Assembly (NCBI GenBank): GCA_018136815.1
Contig: CM030940.1
Location: 3,342,601-3,406,600 of the forward strand
Length of the DNA stretch: 64,000 nucleotides
From: Isochrysis galbana
Taxonomy: Eukaryota > Haptophyta > Isochrysidales > Isochrysidaceae
Direction of reading: 5' to 3'
Made by a program: the position numbers and the translations under genes. Of this stretch, positions 43,110 to 54,300 are shown one piece after another; within the stretch, counting starts at the first letter, position 1; every line of letters starts with the position of its first letter. The notes under the pieces are model-generated. The model was not told the DNA's origin. It searched no databases and saw only the letters and a list, made by a program, of their open reading frames with translations.

Positions 43110-45158
43110 TAGGGCGGTCAAACAGGGCTTTTTAAGTACTAATATTGGGGGGGGTCGACATTTTTGACCGTGAGCGGAAAGCCCCGGCGAAAGCGGCTCG
43201 GAGGGTCTCCCCGCCTTTTCAGAATCCTCGTCCGAAAAGACGGTGCGAAGTCCCGTCGGACCCCCCCCCCTTGCACACGCTCTGGCGGCTCACACGAGCC
43301 GAACTAGACGTCGCTCCCACTGAGAGATGTGTTTCTTTTGTCTAAAAGGTGCCTACACACTTCTTAAATTAGGGGTCCGACGCCCCATATTGCCAATAAA
43401 GCAAATTTCAAACCCTGGTGCCCCAGCGATGACGTCCGCGCATGCACATGCGCACCACACACAGCTCGCACACGGCCCATTAGGCTGTCATAGGATGCTC
43501 CTTGACTGTGCCGACCCTCGCCCCGCAAGATTCGCCCGGGCTCGCGATTGACGAGGAGCTGGAGCACCAGGACGTCATGGCGCTCGATGCTGCTCGCTGG
43601 TCGACAAAAGTTTGTTGGCCGCTGGCGGGACAGGTGCGCTGCCGATCGCGCCCGCTCTGGCGCAGGTCGACCAGGCCCGTACCTACAATGCCTCTGCCGC
43701 CCCAAACGTCAGGTTCCCGACTCGTCTTTCGACGCTGTGAGGCAGGGAGAACACCTGCCGCCAATGCTCAACCAGAGCATCGGCGGCAGGTGTTCTCTCT
43801 ATGTTTTCGTCGGCTCCTCGGATTTTCACGTGCATCATAGGGCTGGTAGCAATCTAGAAATGTTATTTAAGCTAGCCTGCAGCGTGATCTGCGACGGCGC
43901 GACGCGCGCGGCCGAACAGTACTGTGGAATTGATAGCTTTTTGTTTGACGTCTAAAGGGAGAATTTTTCTCCGCACGGAGCTCGAAAATTGGGCAGAAGG
44001 GCGAATTTCGAGCTCTAGACCGCCCGTTCTTTTGGCTACTAGTAGATTCAATATGTAATCTAGCCAAGCACCGGCCTGAAAGCTTCAGGCGTGATGGTTG
44101 CGATCGATTTCTGTGGGCAATCGTGTCGTGAATCACGATTGGACACCGGCTACTTTGCGCTCATCTCGAGCCAACTTTTGGAATTTTTTGTACACACGGA
44201 TGACCTCCAAGGCCATTCACGTTCGGAGACACACAGGTCGTGCCCGCCAAGCACGGGCCAGTCAATAGTTTGCCCGTTTTTATAGCACAACATCCCAACA
44301 TGGAGCACAAAAAGTAGTTTTGTTTTCGCATTGACGTGCTGAATTGACGGACAGCCTCGTGTTTTCGAGCGTCTCACGTTCGATTTCGAGAGACAGCCCC
44401 TCCTTTTCTCTCGATGATTCGACAGTCTCATATGGTAAGACTGGTTGGCTACCGAAACATTGGCATTTGGGCATGCTGATGGTCATGTATTGTGCTCATA
44501 TGTGTCTTGGACTGGTGAAATGAAGACTAAAATTAGAATTACTAAGGTTATAATTTGGCAAAACTATAATCAAGTTGATCTTTTTCTCCTGCGGCGGCGC
44601 GCGATGGCGGCCGCAGCGATGGTCGCTGGCCTCGCCAGTGGCCTCGCAAGCGGCCTGTGGCCGCTCTGGCGAGGGTCTGCGCGGCCAGGAGGCCAGCAGG
44701 CACCCGCTCCCACCATGCTGAGGCGGTGCCGCGCGTGATGGGGCAGCCCATCATGCGCAGCACCGTCATTTTGACGCTTCGCGGCCTGCCGCGCACTGCA
44801 TACGCGCGAGGGGCTGGCAGTAGATGCCAGCAGGGGCGAGGTGGAGGGCGCAGGCGACGCGGTGCGCCCGCGCAGGGTTTTGTACTGCCTGCCCGGGGGT
44901 AACCGTGCCCGGGGAACGCAGGCGCGCGTCGCACAGCGCGACCTGTGGTGCACTTTTGTGGTCGACGTCGATTTCGCACGAGCGCGAAAACGTTTTGGGG
45001 TCTGTGTGTTGAATGGCGTCGAAAATGTGCATATTTCTCATTAGATTCTGCCTAATATACCCATTTCCAGTAGCATATCCTAAGATCTCGCGATAAAACC
45101 TCAATCTTGACTTAGTGAATTTTCACCCTTAGAAGTTAAAAGCCCTGTTTGACCGCCC
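43110..45158. mobile_element. complete 2.05-kb non-coding DNA transposon, copy 2
   Basis: Both ends and the interior match copy 1 (7244-9297) with only scattered substitutions and a few short indels, which indicates recent movement. The 9-bp TATCTCTTG stands directly before the left end (43101-43109) and after the right end (45159-45167). The internal hairpin is unchanged. As in copy 1, no transposase is encoded. Confidence 0.88.
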
Positions 45159-45167
45159 TATCTCTTG

Positions 45168-46364
45168 GATATTTGGGCGGATTTTTTGGCATTTGGCATT
45201 TGGAAATCATTTGGATATTTGGTGGATATTTGGGCATGGTCTGCGCCCCAACCCCCAAAACAAAACACTTTGTGGGCGCGAGGCGCGGGGGGGACGGGGA
45301 GGGAGCGGAAGGAAGGGGGGGGGGGGCTCGGGGGCTGGGGGGGCGGCAAACAGACAGTACGAGGTGATACCGATAGATACGTAATAAAATGAGCTGCTCC
45401 TATAATAAAGACGTCTATCTCATCCCGAACGGAGCCTTGCCTGGTCTGTCATGAGAGGTGTGGCAGTCCCCCTGCCCCTGCCCTTGGCGTCCCCCTCCCC
45501 CTCCCCCCTCCCCCTCCCTCCACCCTCTGGCGCGTTCGCAGCCCCCCTCTGCCTCTGCCGTCTCCTCCCGCTCCCTAAGGCGTTGAATTACCCCTGACGA
45601 GCACTATCTAGATAGAAGTCGATAGTGCCTTGGAGCTATCCACCTAGATACAGATACAGATAGTGCCCTGGTGCTATCCACCTAGATATAGATTGTGGCG
45701 AGTGAGGTGAGAATGAGGTGGTTGTGTTGGTGGATGTGTGGACTGGGTGAGGCTGTTGTGAGGCTTGGGTTGTGTGGTGTGTGGAGGGAGAGAAAGGGGA
45801 AGCGCCTTGATAGGTCCTGTTACATGGTGTGAGAGCGGGATCGGGAGACATGACAGCGAGCGGAACGGAGTGGAGCACACCAGAGACGACACGAGCTCGA
45901 CATCCTGGGCGTCACATGACCAAGCTCGAGCTCGGTGTGCGCCAAGAAGGAGGGCGCGAGAGCAGGCGCGCGCCCCAAATTTTGCGAATATTTTGCGAGG
46001 CGCGAGCGCTCCCGCGCTCGCGCGCTAGCCTGACCTAGCGACCTATACATAGCCATTTAGCATATTGCATATAGCCCCGCCGCCGCCGCCGCCGCTATCT
46101 GTATTTGGCTACATGAATGGGCTTTTCACTTTTCACGTACGATATCTTAGATTTCTAGATATCTAGGCCGAAAATACCTAGATAGAGCGAGGATTGACAC
46201 TCATTGACTCTCGTTTGCGCAATGTTAATTATTAAGGTACTTCTGATTGCAAACAGACTCCTCCAGAAAGCCCACCTCAGACACCCCATACATTTCCTGA
46301 ATCTGGGACTCCACACACGGGGGAAGCTTACTTCGGTGGCCTTTCTCCGTCCGGACCAGCGCCC
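45168..46364. other. intergenic, several short repeats
   Basis: At 45168-45240 ggatatttgg-like motifs recur. G- and C-runs occur at 45280-45340 and 45480-45530. At 45622-45692 the unit gatagtgcc(t/c)tgg..gctatccacctagata is present twice in tandem. A gccgccgcc run lies at 46080-46092. No gene is supported. Confidence 0.5.
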
Positions 46365-46721
46365 TCACGCATCCTGTGCGCGTGCACCATCGTTTCTCCC
46401 TGCCACCCTTCTACCCTTCTTGCCAGCGAACGCTTCCGTCGTATAGGGGTGGCCCTCCCAGGCCTCCCACACCTGCCCGTCTGCCTCCAGCAGCCTCCCG
46501 CGCAGCCAGTCGACCGTGCACATCATCGTCGCCCCTTCATCTGCCGCCGTCTGTGCCGCCTGTGCCGCCTCATCGTCGTCCAGGTCGTGCACAGGCGGCA
46601 CACAGATCACGTGCAGCGCGGGCGGGGAAGCGCCGGGTGCCGCTTCAGCCTCGCCACCACACCCATCCACTCCCTGGGCCTCCACCCCCCACGGATCTCC
46701 GAACTCCCATGCCCCATACAT
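46365..46721 (-). CDS. possible BRCT-like fragment, hypothetical
   Basis: From an ATG at 46721 (MYGAWEFGDPW) the minus strand reads about 118 residues, ending in ARAQDA. The middle has LHVICVPPVHDLDDDEAAQ and then ATMMCTVDWLRGRLLEADGQ, which recalls the last strand and W-containing helix of a BRCT domain. Upstream the frame stays open without an ATG for about 80 bases, so an earlier exon is possible. The call is weak; composition-driven coding cannot be ruled out. Confidence 0.35.
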   Translation of the reverse strand: MYGAWEFGDPWGVEAQGVDGCGGEAEAAPGASPPALHVICVPPVHDLDDDEAAQAAQTAADEGATMMCTVDWLRGRLLEADGQVWEAWEGHPYTTEAFAGKKGRRVAGRNDGARAQDA

Positions 46722-46799
46722 GGAGCGAAGGCCTGCAGAGGCGGGCAGGTGGGCAGCCAGCGCGGCCGCCACCCGCCGTCTCGCGCCAGAGTTAGAAAA

Positions 46800-47394
46800 C
46801 CTTTAGAACCACCTTAAAAAGCGTTCTTTTATACGTCACCTGTTGTCGGCTTGCTTTGCACTACGCTGCGCGCTGCGCGCCTCGCGCCTCCGCCGCGTCT
46901 CGAGCCAAGAGATGCCTCGCGCCAAAATAACTTGCGTGGCAGAGTGCAATATGAATATAAATAGCTAAATAACATGAAATATGTGCCCAAATATGTAGTA
47001 CAGATGGTCTATAACCGTACATATGTTGGGGGAGGGCAATTTGGGCACCCAAATATGTCGCAGATTGTAGGGCCAAAAATCTGCCCAAATATGTAGAAAA
47101 ATCTTTAAATATTCTGGCCTGGGCCTAGTGCAGTCAAGAGCGTGGGGGAAACTTGAGGGTGAGAGGAGAGGGCGATCGGCAGCTGCGCTGGTCGCGGCCG
47201 CCTTTCGCGAACGCGCTCGCGCTGCTCGAGCGCGGCGGGGCCGTGTTCGTGGGGCGTGTTTTTGTTTTGCTCCTGTTTGTTGTGTAAATAAATGGACTCG
47301 AAGGGGAAAGTGCCCTCGCGGGCGGTGGCTCCGGTCGCCTCCGCCGCCCAGCTCTCGCCGCCGCCGCCCTCGCCGCAGTAAGGGAGTTATTGTA
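46800..47394. other. intergenic
   Basis: Three cccaaatatgt motifs (46990, 47049, 47081) match the catatttgggt motifs near 36.2 kb. A GC-rich Arg/Ala frame at 47128-47409 looks compositional. No gene is supported. Confidence 0.5.
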
Positions 47395-47740
47395 CTGCGG
47401 AGGAGTTGAGCTGTAAAATCGACGGGCTGCCGTTTCTCATTCACCTTTTGCTACATAGCCGAAGAGCCCGCCGTCTTAGTCGGAGACTGGGAGGTTGGGA
47501 GTGAGCGGGTGGTTGTCCTGTCCGCCGCGAGGCGCGCTTGTCCGCGAGGCGCGCCTCTGTTGTTTTTCCCTTGTTTTTCAGGTCGCCGTGGCTTGTGGTG
47601 GTACCGGACCCCGCGCCAATGGCCGGCCGCTCACTCCCAACCTCCCAGTCTCCGACTAAGACGGCGGGCTCTTCGGCTATGTAGCAAAAGGTGAATGACA
47701 AACGGCAGCCCGTCGATTTTACAGCTCAACTCCTCCGCAG
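47395..47740. repeat. near-perfect 114-bp inverted repeat (foldback)
   Basis: Arms 47395-47508 and 47627-47740 are reverse complements with a single mismatch that I can see (tttctcatt against tttgtcatt). The spacer is 118 bp and holds a smaller gaggcgcgc repeat. No clear target duplication is visible. If transcribed, it would form a long hairpin RNA. Confidence 0.9.
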
Positions 47741-48325
47741 AGCAATTTAAAAAGAGGGCAAACCGAGAAACATTGAGGTGGAGATGTTGGGCAAGTAACT
47801 ACGAGAGATGTAGGGAAGGAGTTTATTCGCTGAGCAACTACAGCGATGCGTGTTGAGGAGGAAAAAAAGCAAGCGATACATGCATGTTGCGAAAGAGAAA
47901 AAGAGAGGGAGAGATGAAAAGAGGAAGAGAGGAGGGGAGGGAGAGAGAGAGAGAGAGAGGGAAGGAGGGTGGGAGAGAGCGGCAGACATGGGACCGCATC
48001 TTACAGCATCTGTGAGATACCGCCCTGATGCACTTGCATCTCAGCCACATCTCGATTGGCCTTCCCCTAAGCATGGGTGCCGATGTTCGCGGAGAACATC
48101 GACGCGGGCGGTGCAACTGGCGGCAGCGGTTGTGTGACTCATCACTTTCGAGCTGATCGACGAGGGCAGAGGAATGGTCGAGGGAGTGAAAAAAGAAAGG
48201 TCGAGGGAGGAAGAAGGGGCCAGTCGAGCCAAGAAGGATTCGAGGGAAAACTCACACCTGCAGAAGAGAAGACCGGAGGAGAAGCTACAGCGGACCCTCG
48301 TAGCAACGCCGGTGCTGCGCAGACT
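47741..48325. other. 5' flank of the SPPPP gene
   Basis: A GA-rich tract (47896-47975) stands about 350-430 bp upstream of the predicted start. The long downstream frame is open back to 48077, but that part lacks a signal peptide or domain and is taken as leader. Confidence 0.5.
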
Positions 48326-51300
48326 ATGCGGCCCTGGCTTCTCTCACTCATCGCACTATTAGAGCTGCTGCCGCGGAGCGATGCCATAAATCCCTCGCCA
48401 CCGCCCCCCTCGCCGCCGCCGCCCTCGCCACCGCCGCCCTCGCCGCCGCCGCCCTCGCCCCCGCCCCCTTCGCCCCCGCCCCCCTCGCCCCCGCCTCCGT
48501 CACCGCCGCCCCCGTCACCGCCCCCATCGCCGCCGCCCCCGTCGCCGCCACCTCCGTCGCCGCCACCCCCGTCGCCGCCGCCACCGTCGCCGCCGCCACC
48601 GTCGCCGCCACCCCCATCGCCCCCACCCCCCTCGCCTCCGCCCCCGTCGCCACCACCCTCGCCTCCGCCCCCGTCGCCCCCGCCCCCCTCGCCCCCGCCC
48701 CCCTCGCCTCCGCCCCCTTCGCCGCCGCCCCCTTCGCCGCCGCCCCCATCGCCGCCGCCCCCTTCGCCGCCTCCCCCCTCGCCCCCACCACCCTCGCCGC
48801 CCCCTTCGCCGCCCGGACCACCCTCGCCTCCCCCCCCTTCGCCGCCGCCGCCCTCGCCGCCGCCGCCCTCGCCACCGCCTCCCTCGCCGCCGCCTCCCTC
48901 GCCGCCCCCTCCCTCGCCGCCGCCCCCGTCGCCGCCGCCCCCCTCACCACCGCCCCCCTCACCCCCCCCCCCTTCACCCCCCCCCCCCTCACCGCCGGCG
49001 CCCCCCTTGACACCGCCCCCCTCGCCACCGCCCCCATCACCGCCGCCCCCGTCGCCACCGCCCCCGTCACCGCCGCCCCCGTCGCCGCCGCCGCCATCGC
49101 CGCCCCCACCGTCGCCGCCCCCACCGTCGCCGCCCCCACCGTCGCCGCCGCCATCGCCACCGCCACCATCGCCGCCGCCCCCCTCGCCTCCGCCCCCCTC
49201 GCCTCCGCCGCCTTCGCCGCCGCCGCCCTCGCCGCCGCCGCCCTCGCCGCCGCCGCCCTCGCCGCCGCCACCGTCGCCGCCGCCACCCTCGCCTCCGCCA
49301 CCCTCGCCTCCGCCACCATCGCCTCCGCCACCGTCACCCCCGCCGCCTTCGCCACCGCCGCCCTCGCCCCCGCCGCCCTCGCCCCCGCCGCCCTCGCCCC
49401 CGCCGCCCTCGCCTCCTCCCCCCTCGCCCCCCCCACCCTCGCCGCCGCCGCCCTCGCCGCCGCCGCCATCGCCGCCGCCGCCCTCGCCGCCGCCGCCGTC
49501 GCCGCCGCCGCCGTCACCGCCGCCTCCCTCGCCTCCGCCCCCGTCGCCGCCGCCGCCCTCGCCGCCGCCGCCCTCGCCGCCGCCCCCGTCGCCGCCGCCC
49601 TCGCCGCCGCCCCCATCGCCACCGCCCCCATCGCCACCGCCCCCATCGCCACCACCCTCGCCGCCTCCGCCCTCGCCACCTCCACCCTCCCCACCTCCAC
49701 CCTCGCCACCGCCACCTTCACCACCCCCACCTTCACCACCGCCTCCTTCGCCGCCGCCTCCGTCGCCGCCGCCTCCGTCGCCGCCGCCTCCGTCGCCGCC
49801 GCCGCCATCCCCGCCGCCGCCATCGCCGCCGCCGCCCTCGCCGCCGCCGCCCTCGCCGCCGCCGCCCTCGCCGCCTCCACCCTCGCCACCTCCACCCTCG
49901 CCACCTCCACCATCTCCGCCGCCACCCTCGCCGCCGCCTCCATCTCCCCCGCCACCCTCACCGCCGCCGCCATCGCCGCCGCCGCCATCGCCTCCACCCC
50001 CATCGCCTCCGCCGCCCTCGCCGCCGCCGCCCTCGCCGCCGCCCTCGCCACCGCCTCCCTCGCCGCCGCCGCCCTCGCCGCCGCCGCCCTCGCCGCCGCC
50101 CTCGCCTCCGCCACCCTCACCACCGCCACCTTCGCCGCCGCCTCCCTCGCCGCCTCCCCCGTCGCCGCCGCCCCCGTCGCCGCCGCCTCCCTCACCGCCA
50201 CCGCCGTCGCCGCCACCGCCATCGCCTCCGCCGCCATCGCCGCCGCCGCCATCGCCCCCGCCCCCGTCGCCACCACCGCCATCGCCGCCTCCGCCATCGC
50301 CGCCTCCGCCATCGCCACCGCCCCCGTCGCCACCGCCCCCGTCGCCGCCGCCCCCGTCGCCGCCGCCCCCTCACCACCACCTCCGTCGCCGCCGCCGCCC
50401 TCGCCGCCGCCGCCATCGCCCCCGCCGCCATCGCCCCCGCCGCCATCGCCCCCGCCGCCATCGCCGCCGCCGCCATCGCCACCGCCTCCTTCGCCGCCGC
50501 CTCCTTCGCCGCCGCCCCCGTCGCCGCCGCCTCCGTCGCCGCCGCCCCCGTCGCCGCCACCCTCGCCGCCGCCACCCTCGCCGCCGCCACCCTCGCCGCC
50601 ACCTCCGTCTCCTCCGCCACCCTCACCGCCGCCACCGTCGCCACCGCCACCCTCGCCGCCGCCACCCTCACCGCCGCCCCCCTCACCGCCGCCGCCATCT
50701 CCGCCGCCGCCATCGCCACCGCCTCCCTCCCCGCCACCCCCGTCGCCGCCCCCTCCTTCGCCACCGCCCCCGTCGCCACCGCCCTCACCGCCGCCTCCAT
50801 CGCCACCGCCGCCATCGCCACCACCCCCATCCCCACCGCCCCCATCACCGCCGCCTCCGTCGCCACCGCCCCCGTCGCCGCCGCCACCCTCGCCACCGCC
50901 CTCGCCGCCGCCACCCTCGCCACCACCACCCTCACCGCCACCACCCTCGCCTCCGCCACCGTCGCCTCCGCCTCCGTCACCACCGCCACCGTCGCCACCA
51001 CCTCCGTCGCCACCGCCCCCATCGCCGCCGCCCCCATCACCGCCGCCCCCCTCGCCGCCGCCGCCGTCGCCGCCGCCGCCGTCGCCTCCGCCGCCGTCGC
51101 CGCCCCCGCCGTCGCCGCCTCCACCGTCGCCTCCGCCACCATCACCACCGCCTCCATCGCCGCCACCACCGTCCCCACCGCCTCCATCTCCTCCGCCGCC
51201 CTCACCGCCGCCGCCATCGCCACCGCCACCCTCGCCTCCGCCGCCATCGCCGCCGCCGCCATCGCCGCCGCCGCCATCGCCGCCGCCCCCATCGCCACCA

Positions 51301-54300
51301 CCCCCGTCACCACCGCCCCCCTCGCCGCCGCCCTCGCCGCCGCCCCCTTCGCCACCACCTCCGTCGCCGCCGCCGCCCTCGCCACCGCCTCCGTCACCGC
51401 CGCCTCCGTCGCCGCCCCCCCCATCGCCGCCGCCCCCCTCGCCTCCGCCCTCGCCGCCGCCGCCCTCGCCGCCGCCTCCCTCGCCGCCGCCACCCTCGCC
51501 TCCGCCACCTTCGCCACCACCACCCTCGCCTCCGCCACCGTCGCCACCGCCACCGTCGCCGCCGCCACCGTCGCCTCCGCCACCATCGCCGCCGCCTCCG
51601 TCGCCGCCACCACCGTCGCCGCCACCACCGTCGCCGCCGCCTCCATCTCCTCCGCCACCATCACCGCCGCCTCCTTCTCCCCCGCCACCCTCGCCCCCGC
51701 CGCCATCGCCACCGCCCCCGTCGCCGCCGCCGCCATCGCCCCCGCCGCCGTCGCCGCCGCCCCCATCGCCGCCGCCGTCGCCGCCGCCCCCATCGCCACC
51801 GCCCCCATCACCGCCGCCTCCGTCGCCGCCGCCCCCATCGCCACCGCCGCCCTCGCCGCCGCCGCCCTCGCCGCCGCCGCCCTCGCCGCCGCCGCCCTCG
51901 CCGCCGCCGCCCTCGCCGCCGCCGCCCTCGCCGCCGCCGCCCTCTCCGCCGCCGCCCTCGCCGCCACCGTCACCGCCGCCTCCGTCGCCGCCGCCTCCGT
52001 CGCCGCCGCCACCGTCGCCGCCGCCACCGTCGCCTCCGCCACCGTCGCCGCCACCGCCCTCGCCGCCACCGCCCTCGCCGCCGCCTCCCTCGCCGCCGCC
52101 CCCATCGCCGCCGCCGCCGTCGCCGCCGCCACCCTCGCCGCCGCCGCCCTCGCCGCCCCCGCCATCGCCGCCGCCGCCATCGCCACCGCCATCGCCACCT
52201 CCACCTTCACCACCGCCTCCGTCGCCCCCGCCGCCATCGCCGCCGCCGCCATCGCCTCCGCCCCCCTCGCCGCCCCCTCCGTCGCCCCCCCCTCCGTCGC
52301 CGCCCCCTCCCTCGCCGCCGCCGCCATCGCCGCCGCCGCCATCGCCGCCACCGCCATCGCCGCCGCCACCATCGCCCCCTCCTCCATCACCGCCGCCTCC
52401 ATCGCCACCCCCTCCGTCGCCACCCCCTCCGTCGCCACCCCCTCCATCACCGCCGCCACCATCGCCGCCACCCCCATCGCCCCCACCCCCTCGCCACCGC
52501 CACCGTCGCCACCACCCTCGCCTCCGCCCCCATCGCCCCCGCCCCCGTCGCCGCCGCCCCCATCGCCGCCACCCCCTTCACCGCCGCCGCCTTCACCGCC
52601 GCCGCCATCGCCACCGCCCCCGTCGCCTCCGCCCCCCTCGCCGCCGCCGCCATCGCCGCCGCCTCCTTCGCCTCCGCCGCCATCACCCCCCCCCCCTCGC
52701 CGCCGCCGCCATCGCCGCCGCCACCATCGCCGCCGCCGCCTTCGCCGCCGCCACCATCACCGCCCCCTCCCTCGCCGCCGCCACCATCGCCGCCGCCGCC
52801 ATCGCCGCCGCCGCCTTCGCCGCCGCCGCCCTCGCCACCGCCGCCGTCGCCACCGCCCCCATCGCCGCCGCCCTCGCCGCCGCCGCCCTCGCCGCCGCCG
52901 CCCTCGCCGCCGCCGCCCTCGCCGCCGCCGCCCTCGCCGCCGCCGCCCTCGCCGCCGCCACCATCGCCGCCGCCCCCCTCGCCGCCGCCACCATCGCCGC
53001 CGCCACCATCGCCGCCGCCACCATCGCCGCCGCCACCATCGCCGCCGCCACCATCGCCGCCGCCCTCGCCGCCGCCGCCCTCGCCGCCCCCTCCCTCTCC
53101 CCCTCCCCCCTCGCCGCCCCCACCGTCACCGCCGCCGCCGTCGCCGCCGCCACCGTCGCCGCCCCCGCCGTCGCCGCCGCCACCCTCGCCGCCCCCGCCG
53201 TCGCCGCCGCCGCCATCGCCGCCGCCGCCGTCGCCGCCGCCGCCATCGCCGCCGCCGCCCTCGCCGCCGCCGCCCTCGCCGCCGCCGCCATCGCCGCCGC
53301 CGCCATCGCCGCCGCCGCCATCACCGCCGCCGCCGTCGCCGCCGCCGCCCTCGCCGCCGCCGCCATCGCCGCCGCCGCCATCGCCGCCGCCGCCGTCGCC
53401 GCCGCCACCGTCGCCGCCGCCCTCGCCGCCGCCGCCCTCGCCGCCGCCGCCTTCGCCGCCGCCGCCCTCGCCGCCGCCACCCTCCCCCCCGCCTCCCTCG
53501 CCCCCGCCTCCCTCGCCCCCGCCTCCTTCGCCTCCCCCCCCCTCGCCCCCCCCCCCCTCGCCGCCTCCCCCCTCGCCGCCTCCGCCATCGCCGCCTCCGC
53601 CATCGCCGCCACCGTCGCCACCGCCACCATCGCCACCGCCACCATCGCCACCGCCGCCGTCGCCACCGCCTCCCTCGCCACCGCCACCGTCGCCGCCGCC
53701 ACCATCACCGCCGCCTCCCTCGCCCCCGCCACCCTCACCGCCGCCGCCATCGCCGCCGCCGCCATCGCCGCCGCCGCCGTCGCCGCCGCCGCCATCGCCG
53801 CCGCCGCCCTCCCCGCCGCCGCCGTCGCCGCCGCCATCGCCACCTCCACCCTCACCACCGCCGCCGTCGCCCCCGCCTCCGTCGCCGCCGCCACCGTCGC
53901 CGCCCCCTCCGTCGCCGCCCCCACCGTCGCCCCCCCCTCCGTCGCCGCCTCCTCCCTCGCCGCCGCCACCATCGCCGCCGCCGCCATCGCCGCCGCCGCC
54001 ATCGCCGCCGCCACCATCGCCGCCGCCGCCATCGCCGCCACCTCCGTCGCCGCCACCTCCGTCGCCGCCACCCCCGTCGCCGCCGCCACCGTCGCCGCCA
54101 CCCCCATCGCCGCCACCCCCATCGCCCCCACCACCCTCGCCTCCGCCCCCGTCGCCACCACCCTCGCCTCCGCCCCCGTCGCCCCCGCCGCCGTCGCCGC
54201 CGCCACCCTCGCCGCCACCTCCTTCACCGCCGCCACCGTCACCGCCGCCGCCATCGCCACCGCCCCCGTCGCCTCCGCCTCCCTCGCCGCCGCCACCATC

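Noticed and set aside
46965-47444. Minus-strand ORF before the inverted repeat
   Set aside because: Arg/Ala-rich translation running into the inverted repeat, with no motif or plausible start.
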